Shown: positions 60,040-64,000 of the stretch, piece after piece
How the letters are laid out: each line of letters starts with the position of its first letter
How positions within the stretch are numbered: the stretch's first letter is position 1
DNA from: Pisolithus tinctorius
Lineage: Eukaryota > Basidiomycota > Agaricomycetes > Boletales > Pisolithaceae
Length of the DNA stretch: 64,000 nt
Assembly: GCA_024663395.1 (NCBI GenBank)
Contig: JANFAH010000055.1
Location: forward strand, 124,001 to 188,000
Direction of reading: 5' to 3'
Position numbers and translations under genes: made by a program
The notes under the pieces: generated by a model
Seen by the model: only the letters and a program-made list of their open reading frames with translations
The model's database searches: none
What the model was told of the DNA's origin: nothing

Positions 60040-61368
60040 GTGACAACAACACCCATGGTCACAACAAGCACACCAGCTCCCCTGACCCAACCACCACCAC
60101 CAGCTCTACCAACTCTACCAGTACTGCCACCTGTGACTAGCACAGCACCACCCACTCGAGTAAGGAGGATGGCAGAAGCAGTCCCACTGTTCTATGGGGA
60201 CCAAATGTCAGCAGAAAACACAGCCGACTTCCTGAAAGCATTCAACAGGAGCATCCTGTTCTCCAACCCAACAGCCACAGACACCCAGAAAATATCAGCA
60301 ATTGAAAACTACTTCAGAATGGGATCCCCAGCAGAGAAATGGTACCAGTTGCTCAAAGGAACACAAGCAACAGTGTGGGATGACTTCACAGCGGCATTCA
60401 ATGCCAGATGGCCCACCATTGAGAGTGCAACACAGACATCAGAAGAGTACCAGTTGGAATTACTAGCACACAGGATGCTTGAAGAAGATGTTGGGACAAC
60501 CAAAATGGTTGGATGACAGAAAGTGTGGGCACATGTAAAATGGGCCGAAGAAGCATGGGAACTAGCAATGCTTGCAGAGATACAGAACCAATCCACACTG
60601 ATATGGCAAGTAAAGAAGCAACTCCCCAAGGCAGTGCAGAAACAACTAGACATCAAGTATACGGACTGGGAGAAGTTTGTAAAGGCCATAAAGGAGATGA
60701 ACACAATGAAGCTGAAGCAGGAGAGGGAGGACATAGAGGAAAGGAGGAAGCAGGACAAGGAAAGGGAGCAAAAGTTGACACAAAAAGTGGAAGCAGTGAA
60801 ACAAGTGGCAACTGCAGACCTCACAGCCCAGCTGCAATGCCTGACAATAGGGCAAGTCTCACTGTCCCACACACAACCAGGAACCAATGTGCAAACACCA
60901 TTCACCCCCCGCCCCCCCTCCACTACAAGATACACACTCCAGCATACACCATGACACACCACCACATATGGACCACCTATGGAAGAGCTCAAACAAATGG
61001 TATGCCAGGCATTGGAACAGTATCCCCACCAGACCACAGATGAAGAAGGACAGAGGAGGTACACAGCCCAGGTCACAGCATGGAATATGAAACATGGAGA
61101 GACAACACGAATCACTGAGCTAACCCCATACCCCCTCAGACCAGGAATGGCAATGATCTGCTCAGGAGAATGTTTCAGGTGTGGTATGCACAGGCATGGA
61201 AGCAGAAACTGCCCCATCCCAGAAGGAGACCCTTCGAGACTGTGCCAAAGCGAAACAGCATGGAGAGCATTGTGCAATCAGGTCCTAGGACTGGTTAATA
61301 GGAATACAGCATACAACGTCCGACTTGTAGCTCTAGATGACCAGGGAAACAAGGCAGGGTTGCTGTGA
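60040..61368 (+). pseudogene. Ty3/gypsy-type gag relic B
   Basis: One frame without indels contains a Pro/Thr-rich start, a capsid-like helical part (FYGDQMSAENTADFLKAFNR, FRMGSPAEKWYQLL), a charged coiled coil (EDIEERRKQDKEREQKL) and one zinc knuckle CFRCGMHRHGSRNC (CX2CX4HX4C). In-frame TGA codons lie at 60514-60516 and 60952-60954, and the terminal TGA is at 61366-61368. The pol frame begins one base earlier (-1) at the gag stop. Confidence 0.85.
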
Positions 61369-64000
61369 AGGACAGCACACCGACCCTGGTGCTCGATGTA
61401 TCTACAATAGCACTGACCAACTCACGTGTACATCGTAATCAGCAGCATACCATTGATCTATACTCTGCTACATGTGAAACACAAGAACGTACCACATCAA
61501 CCATCGAAACCAAATCTGTCCCCTTCACACACCAAATCCCACTCAAGAACCCAAACAGGTCCACAATACATGTACAAGCCCTCTTCAACGACAGAGCAAT
61601 GACAGGAGCAATGACATCGGCAACATTCAATGCCATAAAACATGAACTAAAAGGATGGCAGTCATCAACGCAAACACTACATATGGTGAACAGAACAATA
61701 GTACCATCAGAAGCAACATGGACAGGCACCATCAACGTACAAGGAGCTGAAATCACAGGAACATTTGAAGCCTTCAATAGCACAGGAGGATGGTCATCCC
61801 TATTTGGGAAACTTCTACTATGAGCCTTCAAGGCAGTCCACAACTACTCCACAGATGAGGTGACAGTCACCGATGGCACCATGACAACGAAACTGCAAAA
61901 CCAGTTCTGAATGAATGCCATGGGAAGAACAAGCAATGAAACAACATATGAAGTAACAAAAGCAACAGAAAAGAAACAGAAGACAGACAAAGGTCAAACA
62001 AGACCAGCAAGCATCTTCACAAGGAAAACAGATCCATTCACACCTCAAAGAGTTGAGTACATCATCCAAAACGTTAAAATTGGTAGTGACATAACAGATG
62101 CAGAGAAAGAAAAAGTTATTGCACTGATCAATGAGTTTGCAGACATCTATGCATGTGCACTCAGCAAAGTACTACCAATACCAGGAGCAGAAGTAGAATT
62201 AAACGTTACAAGTGACACAACCTTCTGCACCACAGTACACCAATGACCAATGAACCCCCCGCAAAGACAGTTCATGAACAAGTGGCTGGACCAAATGCAA
62301 GAAGCAGGCCTAATTGAGGAAGCCATCATACCGCACATCAAGCATGTCGCACCAACAGTACTCACACAAAAGATGCACAACAACAGTGGAGGAATGTCAC
62401 TCAAAAGCCTACAGGAAGAATGGAACAAGCAATGCAACAAAGCAAATGTGACAAGCCCATTCAAGAACCAAACAAGGACTCCAGGAAAAGAGACCAAGGA
62501 GACGAAGATCCCAAATGAACTACTGAAGTGGCAAGTTACACAAAACTTCGCAGAGCTCAACAAGGTCACGCAAGTCCCACCAATGTTCCAAGGGGACATA
62601 AGAACGAAGCAACAATGCCTAAGTGGACACAAGTATGTGTCAGTGTTTGATTTTGCATTGGGCTTCTATGCTGTCAACATACCAGAAAAGTGGAGACCCT
62701 ACTTCACCTTCTTTGTCAACAGGAGAGGCTACTGGTGGTACAAGTGAATGGCAATGGGGTGGACAGGAGCACCAATGGTGTTCTCAGTGACGGCAACACA
62801 ATGCCTACATGACATAATATCAGAAGACACCATGGAACTGTTCATAAATGACATAGCATGCAGCAACAACACTTTCGAAGGAATGCTAACAAAATTATGA
62901 CAAATCTTCCAACAGTGCAGAACACACAACCTATCACTATCACCAACAAAGTGCCAACTGTTCATGATGAACACAACATTCACAGGCACAATGGTAGGAC
63001 CACAGGGAGTACAACCCGACCTAGCTAAGTTATTAGCAATTGTTAACTGGAAACAACCCAATACTGCACTCAACTTAATGTCATTCCTCGGACTCACAGG
63101 ACATTTCAGGGATCTCGTCAAAGGATATGCAAAAATAGAAGGACCCCTATGCGACCTGATCAAGGCAGTAGAAGTACCAAAACCAATATCAAAAACCATG
63201 TACTGAAAAGTGATGACCAACCACAAACTAACTGACAAATGGGAGCAAAAACACATAGAAGCATTCCTCAAACTGAAGATTGCACTAATGAGCCAGCCAA
63301 TGCTGCACACACCAAGATACAATGGCACACCATTCATAGTAACCACCAATGGATGTCAGGAGGGATTCGGTACCGTACTAACACAGCATGTCAAAACCCT
63401 AGCACCCAACAGTAAAACAGTGGAAAGAACAGTACCTATAGCCTTCGCATTGAAAAGAACTTCAACAGCTGAGTGCAACTATAAACCATTTCTGTTAGAA
63501 TTCACCGCACTGAAATTCAGACTTGACCACTTTTCAGACATAATATGGGACTTCCCAATTGAAATGGAAACAGACTGAAAGGTGCTCAAAGACATACTAT
63601 CCAACAATGACATCTCAGCTGCACATGCAAGGTGGTGGGACAGAATCATTGCACACAACATAGTAACAGTATGGCACATACCAGGATGCCTCAATGTAGT
63701 AGCAGATGGATTAAGCTGCCAATGGGACAACACCAACCACACAGATGACAATGGCAGCCAATGGACAGTTAACCCAGACACAGAAACAACACTAGGCCTA
63801 GTAAATGACATATTCGCAATTGAAGAGCTAACACAAGACAACAAAACCCTAAGGGACCGCTTCAAGGAGGAACCACTGTTCCTCGAGGTAATTGATGCAA
63901 TACTCAACACAGATGCCAACACTCCCATAAGAGACTGCAGCCGAGCATGGCACAGAGCATCACAATACATATTGACCAAGGAAAGCTCTGGTGAATACAT
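61365..64000 (+). pseudogene. Ty3/gypsy-type pol relic B (protease-RT-RNase H), cut by the window end
   Basis: A single frame stays open to the window end apart from seven TGA codons (61821, 61908, 62244, 62745, about 62,898, 63204, 63576). There is no TAA, TAG or frameshift. A protease-like region has NDRAMTGAMTSATFN, where retroelement proteases normally show Asp-(Ser/Thr/Gly)-Gly-Ala. Reverse transcriptase follows (FMNKWLDQMQEAGLIEEA, VSVFDFALGFYAVNIPE). The catalytic box reads LFINDIA instead of the VDD form kept in relic A. RNase H sequence follows (FALKRTSTAECNYKPFLLEF). Relic A is a clear relative at protein level. Confidence 0.88.

Noticed and set aside
2507..64000. TGA reassigned to an amino acid in this genome
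   Set aside because: The epimerase, WD40, FunK1 and Zn2Cys6-like genes end with TGA at the expected protein length, and TGA inside frames occurs mainly in mobile elements.

Overview
The window looks like nuclear DNA of a filamentous basidiomycete, most likely an Agaricomycete. Genes have many short GT-AG introns of about 42-100 nt. Gene families typical of mushrooms are present: a Tnp2-type transposase, a FunK1 kinase, a HET-domain protein, a two-finger GATA factor and Zn2Cys6-like proteins. Ty3-type retroelements are also present. I cannot name the species.

Left part (1-8,000). Positions 444-8,000 form one DNA transposon with 40-bp terminal inverted repeats and a 7-bp target duplication. 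It carries a five-exon Tnp2 transposase on the minus strand, a six-exon coiled-coil protein on the minus strand, and a small three-exon gene on the plus strand. Splicing restores long continuous frames whose lengths divide by three. The transposase keeps three in-frame TGA codons and the coiled-coil gene keeps one.

Gene-bearing middle (8,459-31,770). In order: NAD(P)H-hydrate epimerase (minus); a GATA transcription factor of about 1,280 aa (minus) with a 12-nt microexon that carries the last zinc ligand of its second finger; about 5 kb with no gene I can support; a WRAP53/TCAB1-like WD40 protein (plus); a HET-domain protein fused to a P-loop GTPase-like domain (minus); a Nop8-like RRM protein with a probable 1-nt frameshift (plus); and a FunK1 kinase (plus).

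Repeat-rich right part (31,800-64,000). A satellite of about 2.1 kb with a GGGCCC palindromic core comes first. A Zn2Cys6-like gene at 36.5-38.3 kb follows. Next are a 145-bp satellite, a tract of AACCCTA-type repeats, and a Cys-rich reading frame broken by a solo LTR. Then a 144-bp satellite contains a 6-kb expansion of a 10-bp motif. Two Ty3/gypsy-type relics, a second solo LTR and other relics complete the region.

Across all elements the damage has one character. Premature stops are almost all TGA, indels are nearly absent, and repeat copies differ mainly by CG to TG or CA. This suggests decay by deamination at methylated CpG, directed at transposons and satellites. Genes in the middle block are largely intact, and TGA serves as a normal terminal stop in several of them.
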